A DNA stretch of 64,000 nt from Dokdonella_A sp044227025. Lineage in GTDB: Bacteria; Pseudomonadota; Gammaproteobacteria; Xanthomonadales; Rhodanobacteraceae. The stretch is taken from NCBI RefSeq assembly GCF_044227025.1, contig NZ_JBGAFX010000003.1, positions 310,001-374,000 on the forward strand, written 5' to 3'. Shown here piece after piece: positions 27,516 through 37,219 of the stretch; the first letter of the stretch is position 1, and every line of letters begins with the position of its first letter. The position numbers and the translations under genes were made by a program. The notes beneath the pieces are model-generated. The model saw only the letters and a list, made by a program, of their open reading frames with translations. It had not been told where the DNA came from and made no database searches.

Positions 27516-28403
27516 ATGGAGTTCAAGGACTACTACGACATACTTGGCGTGAAGCCGGGTGCGACCGACGCGGAGATCAAGTCGGCGTATCGCAAGCTCG
27601 CGCGAAAATACCACCCCGACGTCAGCAAGGAAGGCGGCGCCGAGGACAAGTTCAAGTCGGTCAATGAGGCGTATGAAGCGCTCAAGGAGCCTTCGCGTCG
27701 GCGCGCCTATGACCAGTTGCGTGCGGGCGGCTATCGTGGCGGCGACGAGTTCCGTGGTCCGCCACCGAACTGGCAGGGCGGCGCCGACTTCAGCGGAGGT
27801 GATGGAGAATTCGGCGACTTCTTCGAGTCGCTGTTCGGCGCGCGCGCGGGCGGTGGAAGGCACGCGGGGCCGCGTCGCGGGCGCGACGTGCAGGCGCAGC
27901 TCGTAATCGACATGGCCGTCGCCTACAGCGGCGGCAGCCAGCGCATCAGCCTCGGCGACGGCCATGGCGAACGCACGCTCGAGGTGAAGATTCCCGCTGG
28001 CATCACGTCGGGTCGGCAGATCCGGCTTGCGGGCCAGGGCAACGCCGGCGCGCACGGCGGGCCGGCAGGCGATCTGATCCTGGAAGTCGTCCTGCGCGAG
28101 CACGAGCACTTCCGGCTCGATGGCAACACGGTGCTGTCGACCCTGCCGGTGTCGCCGTGGGAAGCAGCACTCGGGGCGACGGTGACGGTGCCGACCCTGG
28201 CCGGAAACGTCGAGCTGCGAATCCCGCCGGGTTCCGATGGTGGACGCAAGATGCGCCTGCGTGGTCGTGGCTGGCCGGGCAAGGTCACCGGAGACCAGAT
28301 CGTGACGCTCGAAGTGCGCGTGCCGAAGGCGGAAAGCGATGCGCAGCGCGAACTGTTCGAACAGCTCGCACGGGAATACGCGGACTACGACCCGAGGGCG
28401 TGA
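27516..28403 (+). CDS. cbpA: DnaJ-family co-chaperone CbpA
   Basis: 295 residues. J domain at 1-70 with the HPD motif at 33-35 (KYHPDVSKEG), a Gly-rich linker (about 75-120, GGYRGGDEF...GARAGGGRHAG), then two beta-sandwich substrate-binding domains (DVQAQLVIDMAVAYSGG onward) and a C-terminal dimerisation segment. The four CxxCxGxG zinc repeats of DnaJ are absent, making it CbpA/DnaJ class II. It stimulates DnaK ATPase; E. coli CbpA also binds curved DNA. No chaperone modulator CbpM gene is adjacent. GGGG lies before the ATG. Confidence 0.93.
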   Translation: MEFKDYYDILGVKPGATDAEIKSAYRKLARKYHPDVSKEGGAEDKFKSVNEAYEALKEPSRRRAYDQLRAGGYRGGDEFRGPPPNWQGGADFSGGDGEFGDFFESLFGARAGGGRHAGPRRGRDVQAQLVIDMAVAYSGGSQRISLGDGHGERTLEVKIPAGITSGRQIRLAGQGNAGAHGGPAGDLILEVVLREHEHFRLDGNTVLSTLPVSPWEAALGATVTVPTLAGNVELRIPPGSDGGRKMRLRGRGWPGKVTGDQIVTLEVRVPKAESDAQRELFEQLAREYADYDPRA

Positions 28404-28425
28404 GCCCGCGCGCGGACGCTACAAC

Positions 28426-28446
28426 CCCTCCCCTTCAGGGGGAGGG
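28426..28446. terminator. CCCTCCCC hairpin between convergent cbpA and response regulator genes
   Basis: CCCTCCCC (28426-28433), ttcag, GGGGAGGG (28439-28446). Sequence of the common ccctccccttcagggggagg intergenic repeat type. No T-run; terminator role uncertain. Confidence 0.45.
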
Positions 28447-28536
28447 TGGGGTGGGGATGGTGTTCGTGTCCGAACGTACCAAAGCCATCGCGGCTTCCGT
28501 CGGTCCCACAGGGAAGCGATGCGATGCCACTGCGCT

Positions 28537-28905
28537 TCAAGCCGCGGGCAGGTATTCCTTGATGACGCGCGTGAGCTCCGCGTCGTCGATCGGCTTGGTC
28601 ACATACGCCTTCGCGCCCTGGCGCATGCCCCAGACGCGGTCGGTGTCCTGGTCCTTGGTGGTGACCAGCACGATCGGGATATGGCTTGTCTTCGGATCCT
28701 TCGAGATCGTGCGCGTGGCCTGGAACCCGTTGAGGTTCGGCATCACGACATCCATCAGGATCAGGTCCGGCAATTCGCGCTTGGCGACTTCGACGCCGGC
28801 GGCGCCGTCTTCAGCCGTGATGACTTCATGGCCGAGCTTCTCGACCGTGCGCTTCATTCCCACCAGTTGCGACGGTGAATCGTCGACGATCAATACTCTG
28901 GACAT
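28537..28905 (-). CDS. Single-domain response regulator, PilH-like
   Basis: 122-residue stand-alone receiver domain: acidic pair D8-D9 (VLIVDDSPSQ), phospho-accepting D52 (LILMDVVMPNLNG), switch Thr in LVTTKDQD and Lys in YVTKPIDD. No output domain. Closest in feel to PilH/CheY-type regulators of the twitching-motility (Pil-Chp) system, and the organism carries a type IV pilus operon in this window, but no histidine kinase is adjacent, so the pathway is inferred. It is transcribed toward cbpA. Confidence 0.85.
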   Translation of the reverse strand: MSRVLIVDDSPSQLVGMKRTVEKLGHEVITAEDGAAGVEVAKRELPDLILMDVVMPNLNGFQATRTISKDPKTSHIPIVLVTTKDQDTDRVWGMRQGAKAYVTKPIDDAELTRVIKEYLPAA

Positions 28906-28968
28906 GTTGCGGTTTCCCCTGTTGAAGGGTCCATTCTAGACGCGGTCCGGCACCCCGGCAAAGTCCGC

Positions 28969-29964
28969 TCAGCCGATCTTGACGACCGTCCGGCCGAGTG
29001 AAGCTCCGGCGAGCATCCTATCGAAAATCGCCGGCAATTCGGCAAGTCCGGCTTCGGTCTTGGCGATCTCGTTCAGGTGAGCAGGTTTCCAGTCGCCGGC
29101 AAGGCGTTCCCAGACCTGTTCGCGAATCGGCCGGGCGGTGCCCGCCGAGGCGATACCGAGCAGGCTGAGGCCGCGGATGATGAACGGCATGACGGTCGTG
29201 GCGAGGTCGGCCGAAGCGGCGAGGCCGCAGCTGGCGATGCTGCCGTAGGGCCGGATCACGCGCGTCAGGCCGGCCAGCATGTCGCCGCCAACGTTGTCGA
29301 TCGCGCCGGCCCAGCGCGCGGTTTCGAGCGGCCGCTGGCCCCAGTGCAGGCCTTCGCGCGCGATGCACTGCGTCGCGCCGAGGCCGATCAGCCAGTCGAA
29401 CTGCTCGACCTTGCCGGTGATCGCATGCGCCTCGAACCCGGCGCGGGTAAGGATGTCGATGGCCAGCGATCCGACGCCCCCGGTCGCGCCGGTGACGACG
29501 ATCGGCCCCATCTGTGGCGTCTGGCCATTGCGCACGAGCTGGAACAGCGACAGCGCCGCGGTGAAGCCGGCGGTGCCGAGCGCCATCGACTCGCGCAGGG
29601 TCAGTCCGGTCGGCAGCGGGATCGTCCACTTCGATTCGAGCCGAGCGTATTCGGCATAACCGCCGTCACGCGTTTCCGACAGGCCGCAACCGGTGCACAG
29701 CACCGCGTCGCCTTCCTTGAACGCGGGATCCGTCGATGCGGCGACGTAGCCGGCGACGTCGATGCCGCCGTTGAGCGGAAACTGGCGCAGGATCTTGCCC
29801 TTGCCGCTACCGGCGAGCGCGTCCTTGTAGTTGACCGAGGAGTACGCGACCTTGATCAGTACTTCGCCCGGCGATAGATCGTCTGCGCGCATCATCTCGA
29901 CGCCGGCGCGGTAGCCATCCTTGTCGTCGCGGATGCGGAAGGCCTGGAAGGGCAACGAAGTCAT
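28969..29964 (-). CDS. Acrylyl-CoA reductase/quinone oxidoreductase, AcuI/YhdH family
   Basis: 331-residue medium-chain dehydrogenase/reductase without the structural or catalytic zinc ligands. FQAFRIRDDKDGYRAGVEM at the N-terminus, SSVNYKDALAGSGKGKILR and the NADPH-binding GATGGVGSLAIDIL are typical of YhdH/AcuI, which reduce acryloyl-CoA to propionyl-CoA using NADPH and so detoxify acrylate. It lies alone between the response regulator gene and the lpdA region; no DMSP genes are nearby, so a general detoxifying role is more likely. Confidence 0.9.
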   Translation of the reverse strand: MTSLPFQAFRIRDDKDGYRAGVEMMRADDLSPGEVLIKVAYSSVNYKDALAGSGKGKILRQFPLNGGIDVAGYVAASTDPAFKEGDAVLCTGCGLSETRDGGYAEYARLESKWTIPLPTGLTLRESMALGTAGFTAALSLFQLVRNGQTPQMGPIVVTGATGGVGSLAIDILTRAGFEAHAITGKVEQFDWLIGLGATQCIAREGLHWGQRPLETARWAGAIDNVGGDMLAGLTRVIRPYGSIASCGLAASADLATTVMPFIIRGLSLLGIASAGTARPIREQVWERLAGDWKPAHLNEIAKTEAGLAELPAIFDRMLAGASLGRTVVKIG

Positions 29965-30019
29965 GGGCCGAATTCTCCTGCTCGTCTTTCCAGAAAAAGC
30001 TGGAATCCAGCTTTTCGGT

Positions 30020-30157
30020 TCACGGCAGGCTCGGGTAGATATCCTGCCACTTGGGATCTTCCGTTTCGATCAAGGCGATCTTCCAGGGACGCTTCCATGC
30101 CGTGATCGCGTTGTCTCTCAGGATCGCGGACTCCGTGGTCTCGGCGCGATCGCGCGC
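30020..30157 (-). pseudogene. Remnant of a GIY-YIG endonuclease-family gene (C-terminal tail only)
   Basis: On the minus strand, positions 30157-30020 read ETTESAILRDNAITAWKRPW, KIALIETEDPKWQDIYP and SLP before a stop. This matches the C-terminal tail of the small GIY-YIG (UPF0213-like) nuclease family, where a ...REKxIKKWxRxWKIxLIE...NPxWxDLY ending is typical. The N-terminal GIY-YIG core is missing: an in-frame TGA at 30160-30158 and unrelated sequence lie upstream. A short inverted repeat (aaaagctggaatccagctttt) lies just beyond its end, at 29995-30015. Confidence 0.65.
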
Positions 30158-30262
30158 TCAATGCGCTGGCGCCCGGCGCGATGCCGGCAGGAGAAAGAAC
30201 CTCGCCAAGAGCGAGAGAACCGCCAGCAGTACGTACAGCGGCGGTTTCTCGACCGACCCCAT
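30158..30262 (-). CDS. Possible 34-residue membrane peptide
   Basis: ATG at 30262 just downstream of lpdA on the same strand, with GGCGACAGG before it. The peptide MGSVEKPPLYVLLAVLSLLA continues RFFLLPASRRAPAH: one hydrophobic segment flanked by charged ends. It could be a genuine small membrane protein at the end of the sucAB-lpdA operon or chance coding in a decayed region; its TGA lies in frame with the GIY-YIG remnant that follows. I do not recognise it. Confidence 0.25.
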   Translation of the reverse strand: MGSVEKPPLYVLLAVLSLLARFFLLPASRRAPAH

Positions 30263-30271
30263 CCTGTCGCC

Positions 30272-31693
30272 TCAATTGGCCTTGTGGATCGCGCGCTTGT
30301 CGACCGCCATCGCGGCTTCGTGCACGGCTTCGCTCAGGGTCGGGTGCGCGTGCACGATGCGCGCTAGATCCTCGGCGGAACCCTTGAACTCCATCGCCAC
30401 GACGCACTCTGCGATCAGCTCTGACGCATTCGCGCCGACAATGTGGCAGCCGAGGATGCGATCGGTTTCCGCGTGTGCGATGACCTTCACGAAGCCGGCC
30501 GGCTCGTTCATCGCGACGGCACGGCCAACCGCGGCGAACGGGAAACTGCCTGCCTTGTACGGAATGTTCTCGGCCTTGCACTGCGCCTCGGTCTTGCCGA
30601 CCCAGGCGATTTCCGGTTCGGTGTAGATGACCCAGGGGATCGTGTCGAGGTTGACGTGGCCGGCCTTGCCCGCGATGAGTTCGGCGACGGCAATGCCTTC
30701 CTCGAAGCCCTTGTGCGCGAGCATCGGTCCGCGCACGCAGTCGCCGACCGCCCACACACCGTCGACGCCAGTCCAGCAGTGCTCGTCGACGACGACGCGG
30801 CCGCGCTCGTCGAGCTTGACGCCGGTACCGTCGCCTAGCAGGCCGTCGCTGTACGCACGGCGCCCGACCGCGACGAGCAGCTTGTCGACGACGAGCTGCT
30901 TCTCACCGTCCTTGCCGGTGTAGGTGAGCTGCACTTCGCTGCCCTTGACCTCGGCCTTCGACAGCTTCGCGCCGAGTTCGATCTTCAGGCCCTGCTTGCT
31001 GAATTCGCGCGCGGCGATCTTCGCCACTTCGGCGTCGGCTACGGCGAGGAAGTCCGGCAACGCCTCGATCACGGTGACGTCGGCGCCGAGACGCTTCCAT
31101 ACGCTGCCGAGTTCGAGGCCGATCACGCCCGCGCCGATCACGCCGAGGCGCTTGGGCACGGCGTCGAATGCGAGTGCGCCCGCATTGTCGACGATTGCCT
31201 TGCCGTCGAACTTCGCGAACGGCAGCTCGATCGGCACCGAGCCGGTCGCGATGACGACGTTGGTGCCCACGATCGTCTGCTTCGCGCCGTCCGGAGCGGT
31301 GATCTCGACCTGACGGTCCTTGAGCAGCTTGCCCTTGCCGAGGAACGAGGCGATCTTGTTCTGCTTGAACAGCATCGCGACGCCGCCGGTGAACTGCTTC
31401 ACGATCTTGTCCTTCCGGCCGACCATCGTCTTGACGTCGATAGCGGCGTCCTTGGTCGTGATGCCGTGCACGTCGAAGTGCTGGGTCAGGTTCCAGAACT
31501 GCTTGGACGAATCGAGCAGCGCCTTCGAAGGGATGCAGCCGACGTTGAGGCAGGTGCCCCCGAGCGCGGCCTTGCCGTCGGCGCCGGTCCAGGCGTCGAT
31601 GCAGGCGGTCTTGAGGCCGAGCTGCGCGGCGCGAATCGCGGCGTGGTAGCCGGCGGGGCCGCCCCCGATGACGATGACGTCGAACTGATCCAT
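30272..31693 (-). CDS. lpdA: Dihydrolipoyl dehydrogenase (E3)
   Basis: FAD enzyme reoxidising dihydrolipoamide of the 2-oxoglutarate dehydrogenase complex, with NAD+ as acceptor. 473 residues; FAD-binding GGGPAGYHAAIRAAQLG, redox disulfide GGTCLNVGCIPSKALL, NAD-binding GAGVIGLELGSVWKRLG and the C-terminal catalytic HAHPTLSEAVHEAA. No lipoyl domain is fused at the N-terminus, unlike some E3 of pyruvate dehydrogenase in this group. Third gene of the minus-strand sucA-sucB-lpdA cluster; a 118-bp gap containing a repeat separates it from sucB. Confidence 0.97.
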   Translation of the reverse strand: MDQFDVIVIGGGPAGYHAAIRAAQLGLKTACIDAWTGADGKAALGGTCLNVGCIPSKALLDSSKQFWNLTQHFDVHGITTKDAAIDVKTMVGRKDKIVKQFTGGVAMLFKQNKIASFLGKGKLLKDRQVEITAPDGAKQTIVGTNVVIATGSVPIELPFAKFDGKAIVDNAGALAFDAVPKRLGVIGAGVIGLELGSVWKRLGADVTVIEALPDFLAVADAEVAKIAAREFSKQGLKIELGAKLSKAEVKGSEVQLTYTGKDGEKQLVVDKLLVAVGRRAYSDGLLGDGTGVKLDERGRVVVDEHCWTGVDGVWAVGDCVRGPMLAHKGFEEGIAVAELIAGKAGHVNLDTIPWVIYTEPEIAWVGKTEAQCKAENIPYKAGSFPFAAVGRAVAMNEPAGFVKVIAHAETDRILGCHIVGANASELIAECVVAMEFKGSAEDLARIVHAHPTLSEAVHEAAMAVDKRAIHKAN

Positions 31694-31726
31694 ACGAAGG
31701 TCCTTCGAATATTCAAGGTTGGCGAA

Positions 31727-31804
31727 GGAGGGCTGAGGGCCGAAGGGATGAAAAGCAACGCGCGCGCCGCTCTTCCAGCCCCCAGTACTCAGCCTTCAGC
31801 CCTC
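31727..31804. repeat. GAGGGCTGAGGGC / GCCTTCAGCCCTC inverted repeat in the sucB-lpdA gap
   Basis: Left arm 31727-31740 and right arm 31788-31804 are near reverse complements. The right arm ending cagccctcgc is similar to 6128-6138 before murJ, and cagcccccagt recurs near 60183-60192, pointing to a dispersed family. It may modulate the lpdA/sucB expression ratio. Confidence 0.6.
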
Positions 31805-31811
31805 GCGTCAA

Positions 31812-33047
<1,236 letters not shown>

Positions 33048-33061
33048 AACGGATCCTTGTG

Positions 33062-35962
33062 TCACTCTGCGACGTTATCGGTGCCGGTCGGCGCGACCAG
33101 TGCCTGTTCGAGCAACGCCGCCTGTTCGACGACGTGGGTGGAGAAATGGCCTGCGGCCGGTGCCGGGGAGCGCGCGCGCCCCGCGTACAGCAGGGTCTGC
33201 TTCGGCGCGACGACCTTCTGCAGGTGGTGCTGGATCTGGTACCACGCACCCTGGTTCATCGGCTCCTCCTGGCACCAGACCACATCCCTCGCGGCCGGGT
33301 ACTTCGCCAGCTCTGCGGCGACCTCGGTGCGCGGGAATGGATAGAGCTGTTCGACGCGCACGATCGCGACATCGTCGATGCCGCGCTTGGCGGCATCCTC
33401 GACCAGATCGTAGTAGACCTTGCCCGAGCAAAGAACGACGCGGCGCACCTTGGCGCCCTTCTTCGCCGTCGTGTCGGCGATCGCGAGCTGGAAAGCGCCG
33501 TTCGCGAGGTCGTCCAGCGAGGACACTGCGAGCTTGTGACGCAGCAGCGATTTCGGCGTCATCACGATCAACGGCTTGCGGCAATCGCGCAGCATCTGTC
33601 GGCGCAGCAGGTGGAACATCTGCGCCGGCGTGGTCGGCACGCAGACCTGCATGTTGTCGAGCGCGCACAGTTGCAGGTAGCGCTCGAGACGCGCGGAGGA
33701 ATGCTCGGGGCCCTGGCCCTCGTAGCCGTGCGGCAGCAGCAGCACGAGTGCGGACAGGCGGTCCCACTTCGCTTCGCCGGACGAGATGAACTGGTCGATC
33801 ACGACCTGCGCGCCATTCGCGAAGTCGCCGAACTGGCCTTCCCACAGCACCAGCGTGTTCGGGTTCGCGGTCGAGTAGCCGTATTCGAACGCCATCACCG
33901 CCTCCTCGCTGAGCAGCGAGTCGACGATGGTGACGTCGGCGCCGTCGCGCACGCTTGCGAGCGGCAGGTATTCGCCGCCGCTGCCCTGGTCGTGCAGGAC
34001 GGCGTGGCGATGGAAGAACGTTCCACGTCCGCAATCCTGGCCGACCAGGCGCAGATCGCGACCGTCGGCGATCAGGCTTGCGTAGGCGAGGTTCTCGGCG
34101 AAGCCCCAGTCCATTGGCTGCTCGCCGGCTGCCATCTTCACGCGGTCTTCGTAGATCTTGGCGACGCGCGGATGCAGGGTCAGGCCCTGCGGCAGCGTGA
34201 GGATCTTGCCGTTGAGCGCCGCCAACTTGTCCTTGGCGACGCCGGTCCTGATCGCCTGCGACAGCGTGGCGCCGATGTGCGGGTGCCAGTCGACCGCGAA
34301 TTCGTCCTTGAACGCGGGATCGAGTTCGGCGATCGGCGTGCCGGCTTCGAGCTTCGCGCGATAGGTGTCGACGAGCTTCTGTGCGTCGCCGTCGGCGATC
34401 ACGCCATCGGCCACGAGCTTCTGCGCATACAGCTCGCGAGCGGTCTTGCGCGCGCGGATGATCTGGTACATGAGCGGTTGCGTCGCCGCCGGCTCGTCCG
34501 CTTCGTTGTGGCCGTGGCGACGGTAGCAGACGAGGTCGATGACGACATCGCGCTTGAACTTCTGCCGGTAGTCGAACGCAAGGCGCGTGACGAACAGCAC
34601 CGCCTCCGGATCGTCGCCGTTCACATGCAGAACCGGCGCGTTGATCATCTTCGCGACGTCGGTGCAGTACAGGGTCGAGCGCGTGTCGTTCGGGTTCGAG
34701 GTGGTGAAGCCGACCTGGTTGTTGACCACGACATGGATCGTGCCGCCGACCGCGAAGCCGCGCGCCTGCGACATGTTGAGGAGTTCCATGTTGACGCCCT
34801 GTCCGGCGAACGCGGAATCGCCGTGGATCAACACCGGTACCACGTGCTCGCGCGTCGCGTCGCGGCGATGCGCCTGGCGCGCGCGCACCGAGCCGCACAC
34901 GACCGGGTTGACGATCTCCAGGTGCGACGGGTTGAACGCGAGTGCGAGGTGGATGGTGCGGCCGGGCGTCAGCAGGTTGGCACTGAAGCCCATGTGGTAC
35001 TTCACGTCGCCCGAGTGCGCCGGATCGTCGGGGTGGTCGAACTTGCCTTCGAACTCGGCGAACAGCTTCTGCGGTGGCTTGCCGAGCACGTTGACCAGCA
35101 CGTTGAGGCGGCCGCGGTGGGCCATGCCGAGCACCATGTCGTTCATGCCGTCGGCGCCGCCGCGGCGGATCAGTTCGTCGAGCAGCGGAATCAGGCTGTC
35201 GCCGCCTTCGAGCGAGAAGCGCTTCTGGCCGACATACTTGGTGTGCAGGTAGCGTTCGAGGCCGTCGGCCTGCACGAGCTTCTCGAGCACGCGCTTCTTG
35301 TCATCGACGCTGAGGGCATAGTCCCCAGCGGCGCGTTCGAGTTGGCCGTGCACCCACTGGCGCTGCTCGACGTCGGAGATGTGCATGAACTCCGCACCGA
35401 TGCTGCCGGCGTAGGTCGCCTTCAGGCGTGTGACCAGGTCGCGCAGCTTGAGGCGCTGCGGGCCTGCGAGCGAGCCGGTGCTGAATTCGATGTCGAGGTC
35501 GGCGCCAGTCAGCCCGTGGAAGGCCGGGTCGAGGTCGGGAGCGGACGGCCTTGGCAGCAGGCCGATCGCTTCGAGGTCGGCTGCCGGAAACGCATGCTCC
35601 ATGTCGAGCGGGTCGAGTTTCGCGGCGAGGTGTCCGCGCGAGCGGTATGCAGTGACCAGCTTGAGTACGCCCGCCTGCTTCTGCGAGATCGCTTCGCCGG
35701 CGGCTGCTTTCGCTGGCGCGAACCCGCGACCGTTCTGCTTCTGCGCCGCCTCGATGCGCGCGATCGCGGCCGAGTGTGGCTGATCACCGGCTTCACGACC
35801 CTTGAGCCGGGAGAAGAACTCCTGCCATTCCGGTGCAACGCGGGCGGGGTCGCTCAACCACGATTCGTACAGATCGTCGACGTAGGCGGCATTGCCACCG
35901 GAAATCGGCGAGGTCGCCTGGAATTGCTGGAGAAGACTGGGTTGGGAAGGATTTGCGCTCAC
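33062..35962 (-). CDS. sucA: 2-oxoglutarate dehydrogenase E1
   Basis: Thiamine-diphosphate E1 that decarboxylates 2-oxoglutarate in the TCA cycle. From GTG 35962 it has 966 residues (E. coli 933). The N-terminus LLQQFQATSPISGGNAAYVDDLYESWLSD is the E2-binding tail of SucA, so the start should lie just before it. I chose the GTG (GGTGG about 8 nt upstream) because upstream of it lies a terminator-like hairpin (36006-35984) and only non-conserved Ala/Thr-rich sequence up to ATGs at 36046 and 36091. The EGGDSLIPLLDELI and GMAHRGRLNVLVNVLGK segments are conserved, as are the TPP-binding GDSAFAGQG and the HGYEGQGPEHSSARLER region. Confidence 0.95.
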   Translation of the reverse strand: MSANPSQPSLLQQFQATSPISGGNAAYVDDLYESWLSDPARVAPEWQEFFSRLKGREAGDQPHSAAIARIEAAQKQNGRGFAPAKAAAGEAISQKQAGVLKLVTAYRSRGHLAAKLDPLDMEHAFPAADLEAIGLLPRPSAPDLDPAFHGLTGADLDIEFSTGSLAGPQRLKLRDLVTRLKATYAGSIGAEFMHISDVEQRQWVHGQLERAAGDYALSVDDKKRVLEKLVQADGLERYLHTKYVGQKRFSLEGGDSLIPLLDELIRRGGADGMNDMVLGMAHRGRLNVLVNVLGKPPQKLFAEFEGKFDHPDDPAHSGDVKYHMGFSANLLTPGRTIHLALAFNPSHLEIVNPVVCGSVRARQAHRRDATREHVVPVLIHGDSAFAGQGVNMELLNMSQARGFAVGGTIHVVVNNQVGFTTSNPNDTRSTLYCTDVAKMINAPVLHVNGDDPEAVLFVTRLAFDYRQKFKRDVVIDLVCYRRHGHNEADEPAATQPLMYQIIRARKTARELYAQKLVADGVIADGDAQKLVDTYRAKLEAGTPIAELDPAFKDEFAVDWHPHIGATLSQAIRTGVAKDKLAALNGKILTLPQGLTLHPRVAKIYEDRVKMAAGEQPMDWGFAENLAYASLIADGRDLRLVGQDCGRGTFFHRHAVLHDQGSGGEYLPLASVRDGADVTIVDSLLSEEAVMAFEYGYSTANPNTLVLWEGQFGDFANGAQVVIDQFISSGEAKWDRLSALVLLLPHGYEGQGPEHSSARLERYLQLCALDNMQVCVPTTPAQMFHLLRRQMLRDCRKPLIVMTPKSLLRHKLAVSSLDDLANGAFQLAIADTTAKKGAKVRRVVLCSGKVYYDLVEDAAKRGIDDVAIVRVEQLYPFPRTEVAAELAKYPAARDVVWCQEEPMNQGAWYQIQHHLQKVVAPKQTLLYAGRARSPAPAAGHFSTHVVEQAALLEQALVAPTGTDNVAE

Positions 35963-35983
35963 GCTGCCACCAATGCAGACGAA

Positions 35984-36006
35984 AAGGCGCGCCGGTTGCG
36001 CGCCTT
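35984..36006 (-). terminator. Terminator-like hairpin in the sucA leader
   Basis: On the minus strand AAGGCGCGC (36006-35998), aaccg, GCGCGCCTT (35992-35984), running into TTTTC. It ends about 20 nt before the proposed GTG start, so it could be an attenuator of sucABlpdA, or it could partly mask translation from upstream ATGs. Confidence 0.6.
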
Positions 36007-36147
36007 GGGGTGTGCTCGCCGTGGCCGTCGCTTGCCCGGCTGACATAACAGCCGAAGTATAGCCGTTCAGCGCTGATTGTTGCAGGCGCACAAACCCGTT
36101 GTATGGGCGCGGGTCAGGAACGCAAGCCGCAGACCGCCGACACGCTT

Positions 36148-37128
36148 CTAGAACGAAAGCAGGCGCAGCTCCTCGCTCGGCGCGGATCGCTCCCAGACCT
36201 GGTCGAAGAGGGCGGTCAACTGCGCATGCCGGCCCGGCGCATAGGTCGAACCCTCGCCATCCGGCCGGTTGCCGAGCGGGCGGAACAGGTAGCCGCGGCG
36301 GTCGTTGAGCAGGAATGCAGCCGCGTATTGCAGATCCTGCTCGTCGATCGGCGTGCGGATCGCGATCGCGCTCGGCAGGCGCTGCGCCAGCGCGATGAGG
36401 CGATGGCCGTCGGCGACTGCCTTGCGCGGGTCCTGCACGATCACGCGCACCCGCGCGTGTCGGCCCGACAGGGCGATACGCTTGATTTCATCGAGCGCAA
36501 CCCGTGTGTCGAGCAGGAACGGATCGAGGTCGCGCGTGTAGATCGCGAGCTCGTACTTCGCGTCCGCCAGCAGGCTGGCGATCGCGTCGCGCGCCTGCTC
36601 GCGGTCCGCGGCGAGCAGCACGCGTGCCTCGGGGATCGGCGCCAGCTGCGCCTGTTCACGCGGTGCGGCGGGCGCAACAGCCAGGCGCATCGTCTGGTGC
36701 TCGATGCCGCATTCGAGGAAACGCTCGCCGACGGCCTCGAAACCGAGTCGGGTGTAGAACGGTATCGCGTGGACCTGCGCGTGCAGTTCGATGCTGGCGA
36801 TGCCGAGCGACCGCGCCTGCTCGATCAGTACGCGCATGATCGCCTCGCCGACGCCCTTGCCGCGCCATTCGGCGAGCACCGCGACGCGGCCGACGGTCGC
36901 CGCGGTCGCCGGTGGGTTCGCCGCCGGTGGCACCAGGCGACCGGTGCCGATCGCGTTTCCGTCCGCGTCGCGCGCGATGACGTGGCGTGCGAGCGGGTCG
37001 AGCGTGTCGATTTCGTCCTCGCGCGGGACCTGCTGCTCGACCACGAACACCTGTTCCCGCACGCTGCGCAGGTCGTCGAAGTCGGCCTCCCACGATGCCG
37101 GTTCGACGTGGAAGTCCTGGCGGATCAT
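36148..37128 (-). CDS. GNAT N-acetyltransferase with C-terminal PLD-like/DUF7931 domain
   Basis: 326 residues from ATG 37128. The N-terminal half (about 1-150) is a GNAT fold: REQVFVVEQQVPREDEID, the acetyl-CoA-binding loop VAVLAEWRGKGVGEAIM, and the C-terminal FYTRLGFEAVGERF. Residues about 165-326 form a second domain (EQARDAIASLLADAKYELAI, ARVRVIVQDPRKAVADGHRL, PIDEQDLQYAAAFLLNDRRG), resembling half of a phospholipase D-like fold but without an HxKxxxxD motif. This pairing is familiar in Xanthomonadales under DUF7931; the substrate is unknown. The start is the family-like MIRQDFHVE; the longer frame is repeat sequence. Confidence 0.82.
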   Translation of the reverse strand: MIRQDFHVEPASWEADFDDLRSVREQVFVVEQQVPREDEIDTLDPLARHVIARDADGNAIGTGRLVPPAANPPATAATVGRVAVLAEWRGKGVGEAIMRVLIEQARSLGIASIELHAQVHAIPFYTRLGFEAVGERFLECGIEHQTMRLAVAPAAPREQAQLAPIPEARVLLAADREQARDAIASLLADAKYELAIYTRDLDPFLLDTRVALDEIKRIALSGRHARVRVIVQDPRKAVADGHRLIALAQRLPSAIAIRTPIDEQDLQYAAAFLLNDRRGYLFRPLGNRPDGEGSTYAPGRHAQLTALFDQVWERSAPSEELRLLSF

Positions 37129-37219
37129 CGGCGACTCCCGTGGTCGGGCGCATTCTCCCTCGTGGGAGCACTTTTCCCGGGAGCGGCGGAAGCGGCGATG
37201 CTCCTGGTGTTTTGCGTAC

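Noticed and set aside
33059..36043. 994-residue plus-strand frame opposite sucA
   Set aside because: Shadow frame; Arg/His/Val-rich without domains.
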